Notes: generated from the letters alone by a model not told the origin. Positions 17,762-26,502 are shown, counted from the first letter of the stretch. The stretch: 64,000 nt of DNA from Sphingopyxis macrogoltabida (GCF_001314325.1 NZ_CP009429.1:4898501-4962500); one strand, 5' to 3'. Numbers and translations are program-made.

Positions 17762-19438
17762 ATGGCTCGCGCCATGACTGCTGCCGATACGCTCACCATC
17801 GTTCTGGCCCAAATGACGCAGGCGGTCGGCGATCTTGCCGCCAATGCCGACGCGATGCGCGGCGTCCGGGCGCGGCACCGGCGAGCCGACCTGATCCTCT
17901 ATCCCGAGCTGCAACTGATCGGTTATCCGCCCGAGGATCTGGTGCTCAAACCCGCACTGGCCGAGCGCGCGGCAAAGCTGCTCGCCGAACTCGCCGCCGA
18001 TACCGCCGACGGCGGCCCGGCGATGCTCGTCGGGTCTGTCGAGCGGGACGGAGACAGTCTCTATAATATCGTCGCGCTGCTCGACGGCGGAAAGATCGTC
18101 GCGACGCGGCGCAAGCACGAGCTGCCCAATTACGGCACCTTCGACGAAAAGCGCGTCTTCGCACCGGGGCCGCTGCCCGACGTCGTCGAATGGCGCGGGG
18201 TCAAGCTGGGGCTGCCGATCTGCGAGGACGGCTGGCTGCCGACGGTGTGTAAGCATCTGGCCGATCAAGGGGCCGAACTGCTGATCTCGGTCAACGGCAG
18301 CCCGTACGAGATCGACAAGGACGACCGCCGCCTGACGCAGGTGTTCCGCAGCCGCGTCGACGAGACGAACCTGCCGCTGATTTTCCTCAACCGGATCGGC
18401 GGGCAGGACGAGCTGGTGTTCGACGGCTGTTCGTTCATCCTCAATGCCGATGGTTCGACCGCACATCGGCTGACCGACTGGGAGCCCGAGGAGCGCGTGA
18501 CGCGCTGGACGAAAGGTGCTGGCGGCTGGACCTGCGACGCGGGGGCGATCGCCGAATGGGAAGCGCATCCCGCCGACATTTATAGTGCGATGATCGTGAG
18601 CCTGCGCGATTATGTCGAACGCAACCGCTTCCCCGGCGTCGTGCTCGGCCTGTCGGGGGGGATCGATTCGGCGATCTGCGCGGCGATCGCCGCCGATGCG
18701 CTCGGCCCCGACAAGGTCTGGTGCGTGATGCTGCCGAGCCGCTTTACCAGTCGGGAAAGCCTCGACGACGCGGCCGGCTGCGCCGCGATGATCGGCTGCA
18801 AGCTCGATACGATCCCGATCGTACCCGCGGTCGAAGCGTTCGACGCGATGCTCGCGGGCAGCTTCGCCGACCGCGACGTCGATATCACCGAGGAAAATGT
18901 CCAGTCGCGCATCCGCGGCGTCACGTTGATGGCACTCAGCAACAAATTCGGCCCGATGCTGCTGACGACCGGCAACAAGAGCGAGATGAGCGTCGGTTAC
19001 GCGACCATCTATGGCGACATGGCCGGCGGCTACAACCCGCTGAAGGATGCGTACAAGATGACCGTCTTCGCGCTCGCGGCGTGGCGCAACGCGAATATCC
19101 CGCGCCTGTCGCGCAACCCCGTGACGCCGGTGATGCCGGCGAACATCGTCACCAAGCCGCCGAGCGCCGAGCTGCGCCCCGACCAGAAGGACGAGGACAG
19201 CCTGCCGCCTTATGCCGATCTCGACCGCATGCTCCACATGCTCGTCGAGGAGGAAGCGAGCGTCGACGATGTGGTGGCGAAATATGGTTTCGACCGCGAC
19301 GCGGTGGTGCGGATCGAGCGCTTGCTGATGCTCGCCGAATATAAAAGGCGGCAGGCACCGCCGGGGGTCAAGCTGTCGACGCGCAATTTCGGACGCGACC
19401 GGCGCTATCCGATCACGCACGGGTTCCGCACCGCCTGA
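17762..19438 (+). CDS. nadE: Glutamine-dependent NAD+ synthetase
   Basis: 558 residues in two domains. The N-terminal nitrilase-like glutaminase (1-260) shows the triad Glu49 (YPELQLIGYPPEDL), Lys118 (RRKHELPNYGTFDEKRVF) and Cys154 (LPICEDGW). The C-terminal ATP-pyrophosphatase synthetase starts near residue 280, with the P-loop GLSGGIDSAICAAIAADALG near residue 297 and TGNKSEMSVGY near residue 402. It amidates nicotinate adenine dinucleotide to NAD using ammonia from glutamine. Two ATGs (codons 1 and 5) are possible starts. Divergent from prs; both use or feed PRPP-dependent NAD metabolism. gltX follows after 35 bases. Confidence 0.96.
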   Translation: MARAMTAADTLTIVLAQMTQAVGDLAANADAMRGVRARHRRADLILYPELQLIGYPPEDLVLKPALAERAAKLLAELAADTADGGPAMLVGSVERDGDSLYNIVALLDGGKIVATRRKHELPNYGTFDEKRVFAPGPLPDVVEWRGVKLGLPICEDGWLPTVCKHLADQGAELLISVNGSPYEIDKDDRRLTQVFRSRVDETNLPLIFLNRIGGQDELVFDGCSFILNADGSTAHRLTDWEPEERVTRWTKGAGGWTCDAGAIAEWEAHPADIYSAMIVSLRDYVERNRFPGVVLGLSGGIDSAICAAIAADALGPDKVWCVMLPSRFTSRESLDDAAGCAAMIGCKLDTIPIVPAVEAFDAMLAGSFADRDVDITEENVQSRIRGVTLMALSNKFGPMLLTTGNKSEMSVGYATIYGDMAGGYNPLKDAYKMTVFALAAWRNANIPRLSRNPVTPVMPANIVTKPPSAELRPDQKDEDSLPPYADLDRMLHMLVEEEASVDDVVAKYGFDRDAVVRIERLLMLAEYKRRQAPPGVKLSTRNFGRDRRYPITHGFRTA

Positions 19439-19473
19439 TTCGCCATCAGCGCGAAAAAGGTTATAGGCGCGCC

Positions 19474-20784
19474 ATGACCGTCACCACCCGCTTCGCCCCC
19501 TCGCCGACCGGCAGCCTGCATGTCGGCAACGTCCGCACCGCGCTCCACAACTGGCTGTGGGCGCGGAAACATGGCGGCCGCTTCCTGCTGCGCATCGACG
19601 ACACCGACCTCGGGCGGTCGAAAGAGGAATATGTCGAGGGCATCCGCGCCGACCTGGGCTGGCTGGGGCTCGACGTCGATGGCGAGGAAAGGCAATCGGC
19701 GCGCTTCGACCTCTATGAGGCCGAATTTGCGAAGCTGCAGGCGGCGGGGCGCGTCTATGCCTGTTACGAGACGCCCGAGGAACTCGACATCCGCCGCAAG
19801 ATATTGCTGTCGCGCGGGTTGCCGCCGGTTTACGAACGCAAGCCCGACGGTGCGCCGGTGCCCGACGGCATCGCACCGCACTGGCGCTTCCGGCTTGATC
19901 ATGACGCGCCGATCGAATGGACCGATATGGTTCGTGGGCCGCAGCATTTCGATCCAAAGACCATGTCCGATCCGGTCGTCCGCCGCGCCGACGGAAGCTG
20001 GCTTTACCTGCTGCCGAGCGTGATCGACGATATCGCGATGGGGATCAGCCATGTGGTGCGCGGCGAGGACCATGTGTCGAACACCGCGGCGCAGATCCAG
20101 ATGTTCGACGCGCTGGGCGCGACACCGCCCGCCTTTGCGCACGAGGCGCTGCTCGTCGGCACCGAAGGCAAATTGTCGAAGCGGCTCGGTTCGCTCGGCA
20201 TGGCGAGCCTGCGCGAGGAGGGCATCGAGCCGATCGCGCTCGTCGCGCTGCTCGCGCGGCTGGGGACAAGCGACCCGGTCGAGCCGGTGACCGATGTCGC
20301 CGCGCTGGTCGAGAGCATCGATTTCGCGCGCTTCGGCCGTGCCCCGGCGCGCTTCGACGAGGCCGAACTCGCGCTGCTCAATCAGAAGATATTGCACCAC
20401 ACCGGCCATGCCGCGGTCGCCGGCCGGCTGCCCGCCGCGATCACGCCCGCGCGCTGGGAAGCGATCCGGCCGAATCTGGCGACGGTCGCCGAAGCGGCCG
20501 AGTGGGTCGCGGTGTTCGACGGGCCCTTTACGCCCCCGGCCGCGGAGGCGGCCGACCGGCCGGTGCTCGCCGCCGCGGCTGCCGCGGCGCCCGGCATCGA
20601 CTGGGGCGCCGACCCCTGGCACGCGCTGACCGGCGCCGCGAAAGAGGCGACCGGCGCCAAGGGCCGCGCGCTGTTCCTGCCGCTGCGCCGCGCGCTGACC
20701 GGGCGCGATCATGGTCCCGATATGGGCGAACTGCTGCCGCTGATCGCGAAGGATCAGGCGGTGGAGCGGCTTTCCGCCGGCTGA
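19474..20784 (+). CDS. gltX: Glutamyl-tRNA synthetase (short, second-type GltX)
   Basis: 436 residues, shorter than the common form of about 470. Class I synthetase signatures are present: TRFAPSPTGSLHVGNVRTAL at the start (HVGN in place of HIGH), LRIDDTDLGRSKEEYVEGI, and the KMSKS-like KLSKRLGS near residue 233. It charges tRNA with glutamate. Many alphaproteobacteria carry two GltX proteins, one of which can act on tRNA-Gln for the amidotransferase route. This shorter one is of that paired kind, but which tRNA it prefers cannot be read here. It may be cotranscribed with nadE. Confidence 0.92.
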   Translation: MTVTTRFAPSPTGSLHVGNVRTALHNWLWARKHGGRFLLRIDDTDLGRSKEEYVEGIRADLGWLGLDVDGEERQSARFDLYEAEFAKLQAAGRVYACYETPEELDIRRKILLSRGLPPVYERKPDGAPVPDGIAPHWRFRLDHDAPIEWTDMVRGPQHFDPKTMSDPVVRRADGSWLYLLPSVIDDIAMGISHVVRGEDHVSNTAAQIQMFDALGATPPAFAHEALLVGTEGKLSKRLGSLGMASLREEGIEPIALVALLARLGTSDPVEPVTDVAALVESIDFARFGRAPARFDEAELALLNQKILHHTGHAAVAGRLPAAITPARWEAIRPNLATVAEAAEWVAVFDGPFTPPAAEAADRPVLAAAAAAAPGIDWGADPWHALTGAAKEATGAKGRALFLPLRRALTGRDHGPDMGELLPLIAKDQAVERLSAG

Positions 20785-20826
20785 TCCATCGCGCTCGATC
20801 GTGGCGGACTTTGCCGATCAGGCCGC

Positions 20827-20857
20827 TTGACAATATCTGTAACGTTATATTATCTCA
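20827..20857 (+). promoter_or_regulatory. tonB promoter overlapped by a Zur-like operator
   Basis: TTGACA at 20827-20832 and TTATCT at 20850-20855 are spaced by 17 bases. The segment CGTTATATTATCTCA (20843-20857) matches 11 of 14 fixed positions of the enterobacterial Zur core TGTTATANTATAACA. It covers the end of the spacer and the whole -10, the geometry expected of a repressor site. A 73-base leader and a good Shine-Dalgarno (AAGGAGAG) precede the tonB ATG. Whether the regulator is Zur, Fur or another is inference. Confidence 0.5.
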
Positions 20858-20929
20858 TTGCTATGGCTTGGCCGATAGCGGCGGTCGATACGCAGCGGGG
20901 CCGGGTCACCCAAGGCAAGGAGAGATGCC

Positions 20930-21664
20930 ATGACCCTGATACCCATGATTTCGGCGCTCGCCGCGACGCCCCGCACGGCGCCGGCACCCGCCGGTCCATT
21001 GATGCTTTCGCCGCGCGACAGCTATGGCGCCGGTAACCGACACCGTCCTGTCGCCGCGCTGCTGGCCGTCGGCCTGCCCGCCGCGCTGGTCGTCGCAGTC
21101 GCGCTGTCGCCGATGATCATCAAGGAACCGCCGCGCACGGCGGACAAGCCCTGGACGACCATTTTCCTGCCGAAGCCCGACAAGCCCGAGCCGCCGAAGC
21201 CCAGAGCCGAGCCGCAGACGCAGCCGAGGACTTCGCAGCCGACCGAAACGGTCGACCCCCTCGTCGATACGACGCCGATCCGCGATGTCTTCGTCGATAA
21301 GGGACCGGTCGTGATCGATCCGCGGCCCTTGCCGCCGGGCCCTCCCGTTTCGGTCGATCCCCCGGCCCCGCCGAAGCTGGTGCTCGCACAGCTCGATTCG
21401 CGCTATGCCGGATCGTTCCAGCCCGAATATCCGGCGCGCGAGCAGCGTGGCGGGATCGAGGGCGTGGTGACGGTGCGGGTGCTGATCGGCACCGACGGGC
21501 GGGTGAAGGCGGTCGAACAAGTGAGCGGCGGCAATCCCGCCTTCTTCGAAGCGACGAAGCGGCGCGCGCTGGCGAAATGGCGGTTCAAAGCCGCGACGCG
21601 CGGCGGGGTCGCCGAGGAAAGCTGGAAGGAAATGACCGTGCGCTTCCAGATCAGGAACGGCTGA
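20930..21664 (+). CDS. tonB: TonB energy-transducing protein
   Basis: 244 residues. There is a cytoplasmic N-terminus of about 38 residues, one transmembrane segment (about 39-62, [20 protein letters not shown]), a Pro/Lys/Glu-rich periplasmic linker (about 75-155 with repeated PKP/EPP) and the C-terminal TonB fold (about 160-244, [20 protein letters not shown] and AKWRFKPA-like [10 protein letters not shown]). It couples ExbBD proton motive force to TonB-dependent receptors such as the one at 41817. exbB and exbD are not adjacent. Its promoter carries a candidate metal-repressor site and a terminator follows at 21689. Confidence 0.92.
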   Translation: MTLIPMISALAATPRTAPAPAGPLMLSPRDSYGAGNRHRPVAALLAVGLPAALVVAVALSPMIIKEPPRTADKPWTTIFLPKPDKPEPPKPRAEPQTQPRTSQPTETVDPLVDTTPIRDVFVDKGPVVIDPRPLPPGPPVSVDPPAPPKLVLAQLDSRYAGSFQPEYPAREQRGGIEGVVTVRVLIGTDGRVKAVEQVSGGNPAFFEATKRRALAKWRFKAATRGGVAEESWKEMTVRFQIRNG

Positions 21665-21688
21665 CCCGGTATTCGGGACCCCTCCCGG

Positions 21689-21725
21689 GCGGGCGGCCGG
21701 GTGCCGTCCGCCCGCTCCTTTTGCT
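21689..21725 (+). terminator. Intrinsic terminator after tonB
   Basis: The stem GCGGGCGG/CCGCCCGC (21689-21696 with 21708-21715) has an 11-base loop and is followed by TCCTTTTGCTT. A TTGACA at 21725-21730 just beyond it may be the -35 of the rpmG promoter, although no clear -10 follows. Confidence 0.65.
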
Positions 21726-21882
21726 TGACAGTGACGCCGAATCCCGTCAGAGGCGCGCGGATAGTTGGGGGCGGCGCCTGCGCGCGGCCCTCTCTGTTTT
21801 TTCAGAGCAGCAGCCGGGGCCCGCGTCCCGCCGCATCGTCCGCCCCGGCGGCAGGTGCGAAGATTTTTCGAGGAACAGGGCC

Positions 21883-22050
21883 ATGGCCAAGCCGACGACC
21901 GTCAAGATCAAGCTGGTGAGCACCGCCGACACGGGCTTTTTCTATGTGACGAAAAAGAACCCCCGCACGATGACCGAAAAAATGTCGGTGCGGAAGTACG
22001 ACCCGCGTGCGCGCAAGCACGTCGAGTTCAAGGAAGCCAAGATCAAGTGA
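21883..22050 (+). CDS. rpmG: 50S ribosomal protein L33, zinc-free type
   Basis: 55 residues, [20 protein letters not shown] to [11 protein letters not shown], full length. It contains no cysteine, so it is the zinc-independent (C-minus) form of L33. The ATG follows the leader GAGGAACAGGGCC. It has its own terminator at 22120 and appears monocistronic. Confidence 0.96.
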   Translation: MAKPTTVKIKLVSTADTGFFYVTKKNPRTMTEKMSVRKYDPRARKHVEFKEAKIK

Positions 22051-22119
22051 CGCATTTTCCCGTGCGCTGATGGCGCGCTGTGTGAAAATGCATCGTCCCG
22101 GACGTGATCCGGGATCCAG

Positions 22120-22147
22120 AAGGGCGGCGATTGCGCCGCCCTTTTTC
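22120..22147 (+). terminator. Intrinsic terminator after rpmG
   Basis: The ten-base stem AAGGGCGGCG/CGCCGCCCTT has loop ATTG and ends in a T-run (TTTTTCG). It lies 70 bases after the rpmG stop. A partial copy of the CCCGGACxTGATCCGGG palindrome (22096-22113) sits between stop and terminator. Confidence 0.85.
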
Positions 22148-22202
22148 GTGCGTGGCGCATGAGGGAGCCCGGGGTGAGAAGCGGACTTACCTCCCCCGCT
22201 TT

Positions 22203-22275
22203 CGTCATCCCGGACTTGATCCGGGATCCATGACGACGGCGCAGCTATGGATCCCGGATCAAGTCCGGGATGACG
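22203..22275. repeat. Large inverted repeat, CCCGGACTTGATCCGGG family
   Basis: Two perfect 29-base arms (22203-22231 and 22247-22275) surround a 15-base spacer. Each arm contains the smaller palindrome CCCGGACTTGATCCGGG. It sits between the rpmG terminator and the end of the patatin gene. Related copies are at 22093-22117 (half), 28762-28840 (imperfect) and the short form at 9251-9278. Confidence 0.9.
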
Positions 22276-22311
22276 AATGAAAAAGGTCCGCAACCGACCG
22301 CTTCCCGCCGT

Positions 22312-23274
22312 TCAACTCAGCAGCGGTTCCAGCGCCTCCCATTCGCGCTCGACGGCGCGGCGTCCGGCGTCGATCGCGGCGCGGATTTTCGCGGGATCGA
22401 ATTCGAGCGTTTCGGAAAATTCCGCCTCGGGCTCGATGATCCGGATCGGCGCGAAGCGATAGCGCGATATCTGGACGTCGAGCGGGCGGAGGATGCGCGC
22501 CGCCTGCGCGCCGCCGATGCCTTCGGACTGGAGCACGCGAAGCTGCGCCTCGCGCGCCGCGATCAGATCGTTGATCAGCGCCGCGCCGGCGAGGTCGTTC
22601 GCCGATACCTCCGATTGCAGGATATCGACCGCGCGCAATCCGATCTTGATCAGATTCTTGTACGTGCGGATGGGCCCCGGCTGCGGCGCGGGCGAGGCGC
22701 GGACCGCGATGACGCCGCGCGGGTTCATCTCCAGCGCTGCGCTGAGCGGCGTCACGTCGCGTACCCCGCCGTCGACCCATTGTTCCTCTGTGCCGTCGCT
22801 GGCGCGCGTCTTCAGCGGATCGAAGAAGAGCGGCATCGCGCAGCTCGCATAGACCCAGTTGTGGATGCCGGGCACGCTTTCGTCGATGCTGCGATAGGTG
22901 CCGGTGCCGAGGTTGACGACGCCGAGCAGCAGCTTGCGCCCGGCGGTGCGCAATTTTTCCTCGTCGGCGAAATCCTTGAGCAGGCGTTTCAGGGGCGCGG
23001 CGTCGTAGATCGCATTCTCGCCGAGGATGCCGCCGACGACACCGAGCGGCCGTTCCTTGTAGATCGACGCATTGCCGCGAAGCCCGAGCCAGGTGTCGAG
23101 CAGGCGCGGCACATCGTCCTGTGCGACCCCCAGCGCCTGAATCGCGCCGGTCGAGACGCCGGCGACGATGTCGATCCGGACGCCGCGGTTGACGACGAGT
23201 TCGTGGACGACGCCGACCTGGAACGCGCCCTTGGCGCCCCCGCCGCTGAGCACGATTGCGAGACCGCCTGCCAT
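22312..23274 (-). CDS. Patatin-like phospholipase family protein
   Basis: 320 residues. The patatin hallmarks are all present: the oxyanion loop SGGGAKGAFQVGVVHEL near residue 10, the nucleophile elbow GVSTGAI near residue 41 (G-x-S-x-G), and the catalytic Asp in WVDGGVRDVTPL near residue 165. It is a predicted cytoplasmic or membrane-associated serine acyl hydrolase (phospholipase A type) with no signal peptide. A strong Shine-Dalgarno (AAAGGAGAGG) precedes the ATG. Divergent from glnK over 282 bases. Substrate unknown. Confidence 0.9.
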   Translation of the reverse strand: MAGGLAIVLSGGGAKGAFQVGVVHELVVNRGVRIDIVAGVSTGAIQALGVAQDDVPRLLDTWLGLRGNASIYKERPLGVVGGILGENAIYDAAPLKRLLKDFADEEKLRTAGRKLLLGVVNLGTGTYRSIDESVPGIHNWVYASCAMPLFFDPLKTRASDGTEEQWVDGGVRDVTPLSAALEMNPRGVIAVRASPAPQPGPIRTYKNLIKIGLRAVDILQSEVSANDLAGAALINDLIAAREAQLRVLQSEGIGGAQAARILRPLDVQISRYRFAPIRIIEPEAEFSETLEFDPAKIRAAIDAGRRAVEREWEALEPLLS

Positions 23275-23395
23275 GTCCGCCTCTCCTTTTCGGAAGGGGA
23301 CAGTCTACCGCATATCGGACGTGCCGCGAAGGGGAAGGTTCGGCGCTGGCGCTGCCGACGGGATGGCCGCTCCGGGACGGGGGCAGCGACCGAGC

Positions 23396-23412
23396 TGCAC
23401 AAAAAATAGGCA
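23396..23412. promoter_or_regulatory. Possible NtrC-type enhancer half-palindrome
   Basis: TGCAC then a run of A then AGGCA (23396-23412) agrees with 8 of 12 fixed positions of the NtrC consensus TGCACC-N5-GGTGCA. The right half is weak. It lies about 110 bases upstream of the sigma-54 promoter, a normal enhancer distance. Low confidence. Confidence 0.25.
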
Positions 23413-23415
23413 TAG

Positions 23416-23895
<480 letters not shown>

Positions 23896-23912
23896 TGACG
23901 AAGGGGGAAAAT

Positions 23913-25250
23913 ATGACGTTCGCAAAGAAGATTGCGGCCGGCGCCGGGGCCACGGGCCTCGCGCTGTTCGCCGCGCTGCCCGCTTGGGCACAGGAAGCCG
24001 CCGCCGCGGCGCCCGAACCCGTCGTCGACAAGGGCGACACCGCGTGGATGATGATGTCCACCGTGCTCGTGCTGGCAATGATCCTGCCCGGCCTCGCGCT
24101 GTTTTACGGCGGCCTGACGCGCACCAAGAACATGCTCTCGACGATGACGCAGATCGGCGCGCTCGCCTGTCTCGCGATGATCGTCTGGGTTTGCTACGGC
24201 TACGGCCTCGCTTTCGGGCCCGAAGGCAATGCCTTCATCGCCTGGGGCAAGTTCTTCCTTGCCGGCGTGACGCCCGACAGCCTTGCCGACACGTTCAGCG
24301 ACGGCTTCAAGCTCCCCGAATATGTGTTCATCAGTTTCCAGATGACCTTTGCCGCGATCACCCTCGCGCTCGTCATCGGGGCGACGGTCGAACGCATGAA
24401 ATTCTCGGCGGCGCTCGTCTTCGGCCTGATCTGGCTGACGATCGTCTATTTCCCGATCGCGCACATGGTGTGGGCGGCCGGCGGCCTGTTCTTCGAAATG
24501 GGCGCGCTCGATTTCGCCGGCGGCACCGTGGTGCACATCAACGCCGGTGTCTCGGCGCTCGTCGCCTCGCTGATCCTCGGCAAGCGCATCGGCTACCAGA
24601 AGGAAATCATGGCACCGCACTCGCTGACGCTGACCATGGTCGGCACCGGCCTGCTGTGGGTGGGCTGGTTCGGCTTCAACGCCGGTTCGGCGCTCGAAGC
24701 CAATGGCTCGGCGGCACTCGCGATGATCAACACCTTCGTCGCCACCGCTTCGGCCGGCCTGTTCTGGATGATCGCGGAAAAGGTCGCCGGCCACAAGCCT
24801 TCGGCGCTCGGCTTCTGCTCGGGCATCATCGCGGGCCTCGTCGCCGTGACGCCGGCCGCGGGCAATTCGGGACCGTTCGGCGCCATCGTCCTCGGCGCCG
24901 TCGCTTCGCTGATCTGCTTCTATGCGGTGACCGTCCTCAAGCCGAAGCTCGGCTATGACGACGCGCTCGACGCCTTCGGCATCCACGGCATCGGCGGCAT
25001 CGTCGGCGCGATCGGCACCGGCATCGTCTATGCGCCGAGCCTCGGCGGCCCCGGCGGCGACGATTTCGCCATCGGCCCGCAGCTGGTGACGCAGATCTCC
25101 GCGGTTGCCGCGACGATCGCCTGGGCCACCGTCGGCACCGTGATCGCAGTCTACATCGCCAAGGCGCTCACCGGCCTCCGGGTTTCGGAAGAGGTCGAAC
25201 GCGAAGGGCTCGACCTCGGCGAACATGGCGAGCGTGCCTATAATATCTGA
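23913..25250 (+). CDS. amtB: Ammonium transporter
   Basis: 445 residues. It is a trimeric inner-membrane ammonium channel gated by GlnK. There is a cleavable signal peptide (about 1-28, ending PAWAQE), then about 11 transmembrane helices. Family motifs are VVHINAGVSALVASLILGKR, GWFGFNAGSALEANG, AFGIHGIGGIVGAI and the conserved pore histidines (in AHMVWAAGG, TVVHINAG and FGIHGIGG regions). Two ATGs compete: 23895, overlapping the glnK stop, and 23913. I choose 23913 because AAGGGGGA lies at proper distance before it. Three terminator-like hairpins follow. Confidence 0.95.
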   Translation: MTFAKKIAAGAGATGLALFAALPAWAQEAAAAAPEPVVDKGDTAWMMMSTVLVLAMILPGLALFYGGLTRTKNMLSTMTQIGALACLAMIVWVCYGYGLAFGPEGNAFIAWGKFFLAGVTPDSLADTFSDGFKLPEYVFISFQMTFAAITLALVIGATVERMKFSAALVFGLIWLTIVYFPIAHMVWAAGGLFFEMGALDFAGGTVVHINAGVSALVASLILGKRIGYQKEIMAPHSLTLTMVGTGLLWVGWFGFNAGSALEANGSAALAMINTFVATASAGLFWMIAEKVAGHKPSALGFCSGIIAGLVAVTPAAGNSGPFGAIVLGAVASLICFYAVTVLKPKLGYDDALDAFGIHGIGGIVGAIGTGIVYAPSLGGPGGDDFAIGPQLVTQISAVAATIAWATVGTVIAVYIAKALTGLRVSEEVEREGLDLGEHGERAYNI

Positions 25251-25332
25251 CGAGACAGGATACCCGCCGCCGCGCTCTCTCCTCTTTCAAAAGGGCGGCG
25301 GGATCCTACCGGGGTTCCTCCTGCGAACCACT

Positions 25333-25361
25333 GGCCGGGGCTTGTCCCCGGCCTCTTTTTT
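25333..25361 (+). terminator. Intrinsic terminator 1 after amtB
   Basis: The perfect eight-base stem GGCCGGGG/CCCCGGCC has loop CTTGT and is followed by TCTTTTTTTGA. It lies 83 bases after the amtB stop. Confidence 0.9.
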
Positions 25362-25391
25362 TGACCTTTAGTGGCCGGAACGGCCACGGGC

Positions 25392-25418
25392 CCGGGGCTT
25401 GTCCCCGGCCTCTTTTTT
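25392..25418 (+). terminator. Intrinsic terminator 2 after amtB
   Basis: The six-base stem CCGGGG/CCCCGG has the same CTTGT loop, then GCC and TCTTTTTT. Sequence identity to terminator 1 over GGGGCTTGTCCCCGGCCTCT suggests a local duplication. Confidence 0.8.
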
Positions 25419-25464
25419 GTGCGCCGGAGAGCCAAGCGGCAAAGCGAAATTACCCCTTTCCAAC

Positions 25465-25479
25465 ATGACATTAATGTGG
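25465..25479. promoter_or_regulatory. AT-rich palindrome ATGACATTAATGTGG shared with the GMC oxidoreductase upstream region
   Basis: It contains the perfect palindrome ACATTAATGT and matches 12 of 15 bases of ATGACATTCATGTAA, the reverse complement of 28711-28725. Both sit in AT-rich islands outside genes. Possibly an operator; the protein is unknown. Confidence 0.3.
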
Positions 25480-25524
25480 CATTCATTGCGTCAACAGTTT
25501 CAGGAGGGGAGAGCCTGAAAGGCT

Positions 25525-25556
25525 GGGCCGGGACGCAAGTCCCGGCCCTCTTTTTT
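25525..25556 (+). terminator. Intrinsic terminator 3 with GNRA loop
   Basis: The perfect ten-base stem GGGCCGGGAC/GTCCCGGCCC (25525-25534 with 25539-25548) is closed by a GCAA tetraloop and followed by TCTTTTTTT. It is 275 bases after amtB and beyond two other terminators, so it probably serves another transcript. Confidence 0.85.
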
Positions 25557-25593
25557 TGTGCGCAGCATGTGCATCACAAAGAAACGGCGGTTT

Positions 25594-26070
25594 TCAGACC
25601 TTGTTGCGGCGATAGTGCAGCACGGCAAAGACGCGCCAACCGCCGTCCGGCTGCAGGATCGAATCGCTGACGGTCAGCGTTCCGTCCGTATCGAGCGCAT
25701 AGGTCGAGCGGCCGATCTCGACATCGGCGCTGCCCCAATGCGTCCACCAGACCGGCCCTTCGATGCCCCCCGAAACGGGGCGCGTACGGCCATAGCTGTC
25801 GGACCATTTGCCGTGCAGCCGGCCCTCCGCGTCGAGACTATATCCCGCCTCCGCCGAATAGCGCACCGGCGGCGTTCCATCGATGCTCAGGCGATAGACG
25901 AGCGACGTCGCGCCGCCTTCGCCGGGCGCAATCGCCAGCGTCGCGGTCGCCGGCTTGCCGAACGCTTCGCCCGCCCCGCTCCAACTGCCGTGCCAGGCGG
26001 CGAGCGATGGCGATTCGGCAGGCGCCGCCGGCGCGATTAGCGCCGCCACCGCCCACCAGAGCGGCGTCAT
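25594..26070 (-). CDS. Secreted hypothetical protein, beta-rich
   Basis: 158 residues. A short signal peptide (about 1-18, LWWAVAALIAPAAPAES) leads into a Trp/Gly/Thr-rich, strand-rich body (WHGSWSGAGEAFGKPATATL, GRLHGKWSDSYGRTRPVSGG, WWTHWGSADVEIGR). The pattern resembles lipocalin- or DUF1579-like proteins but I do not recognise the family firmly. Its ATG overlaps the stop of the VOC gene upstream by four bases (26067-26070), so the two form a coupled pair. Expected periplasmic. Function unknown. Confidence 0.7.
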   Translation of the reverse strand: MTPLWWAVAALIAPAAPAESPSLAAWHGSWSGAGEAFGKPATATLAIAPGEGGATSLVYRLSIDGTPPVRYSAEAGYSLDAEGRLHGKWSDSYGRTRPVSGGIEGPVWWTHWGSADVEIGRSTYALDTDGTLTVSDSILQPDGGWRVFAVLHYRRNKV

Positions 26071-26441
26071 GCCGCCATCTCGGACTGCGAGAACATGAAG
26101 GCGTTGCCGTCGGGATCATAGAAGGTGATCAGCTTCACCAGTCCGGGGATATGCTGGATGTCGCCATCCTGCCGCACGCCTTCGGCATCGAGATGCGCCT
26201 TCGCCGCGTCGATGTCGGCGACCTCGAACACATTGGTCGCGCCGCCACCCTGCGTCACGCTTTCGACCTCGCTGAGCCCGACGTTGACCCCCGCCATCGG
26301 CGTCGCCAGTTCGCACCAGCCGATTTCGTCGGCGCGGTAGAGCAGCTTGCACAGCATCACCCGCTCGTACCAGGCGATCGACGCGGTCATGTCGCGGACC
26401 CCCATCGAACAGGTGAGTTCTGATCCGATCTGAAGCGCCAT
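26067..26441 (-). CDS. VOC-superfamily (glyoxalase/bleomycin-resistance fold) protein
   Basis: 124 residues. The two-module VOC fold is visible: MGVRDMTASIAWYERVMLCKLLYR, then GWCELATPMAGVNVGL, then ATNVFEVADIDAAKAHLDAEGV and LITFYDPDGNAFMFSQSEMAA. The ending DPDGN-x-F is typical of glyoxalase/dioxygenase-like members. Candidate metal ligands are the Glu in WCELA and a residue in the last strand. The start at 26441 is fixed by the Shine-Dalgarno GGGAGGA five bases upstream; an alternative nine codons earlier would bury it. Cotranscribed with the secreted protein and divergent from the double-HxlR regulator, its likely controller. Confidence 0.85.
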   Translation of the reverse strand: MALQIGSELTCSMGVRDMTASIAWYERVMLCKLLYRADEIGWCELATPMAGVNVGLSEVESVTQGGGATNVFEVADIDAAKAHLDAEGVRQDGDIQHIPGLVKLITFYDPDGNAFMFSQSEMAA

Positions 26442-26502
26442 GTCGTTCCTCCCGTTGCCGGAGGGCAATCGACCATGGCGGGAATCATCCGGCCCATATC
26501 GC

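Larger units (their letters stand above)
25251..25593. other. 343-base gap after amtB with three terminators and a possible small RNA
   Basis: I see no gene. It contains three GC hairpins, each followed by a T-run on the plus strand (25333, 25392, 25525). Between the second and third is an unusually AT-rich stretch (25443-25500) with the palindrome ACATTAATGT. The last hairpin could end a short RNA that starts in the AT-rich stretch. On the minus strand it is the 3' flank of the gene at 25594. Confidence 0.5.

Noticed and set aside
25477..25491. Possible second sigma-54 promoter (TGGCATTCATTGC)
   Set aside because: GG and GC are 10 rather than 12 bases apart, which RpoN does not tolerate.
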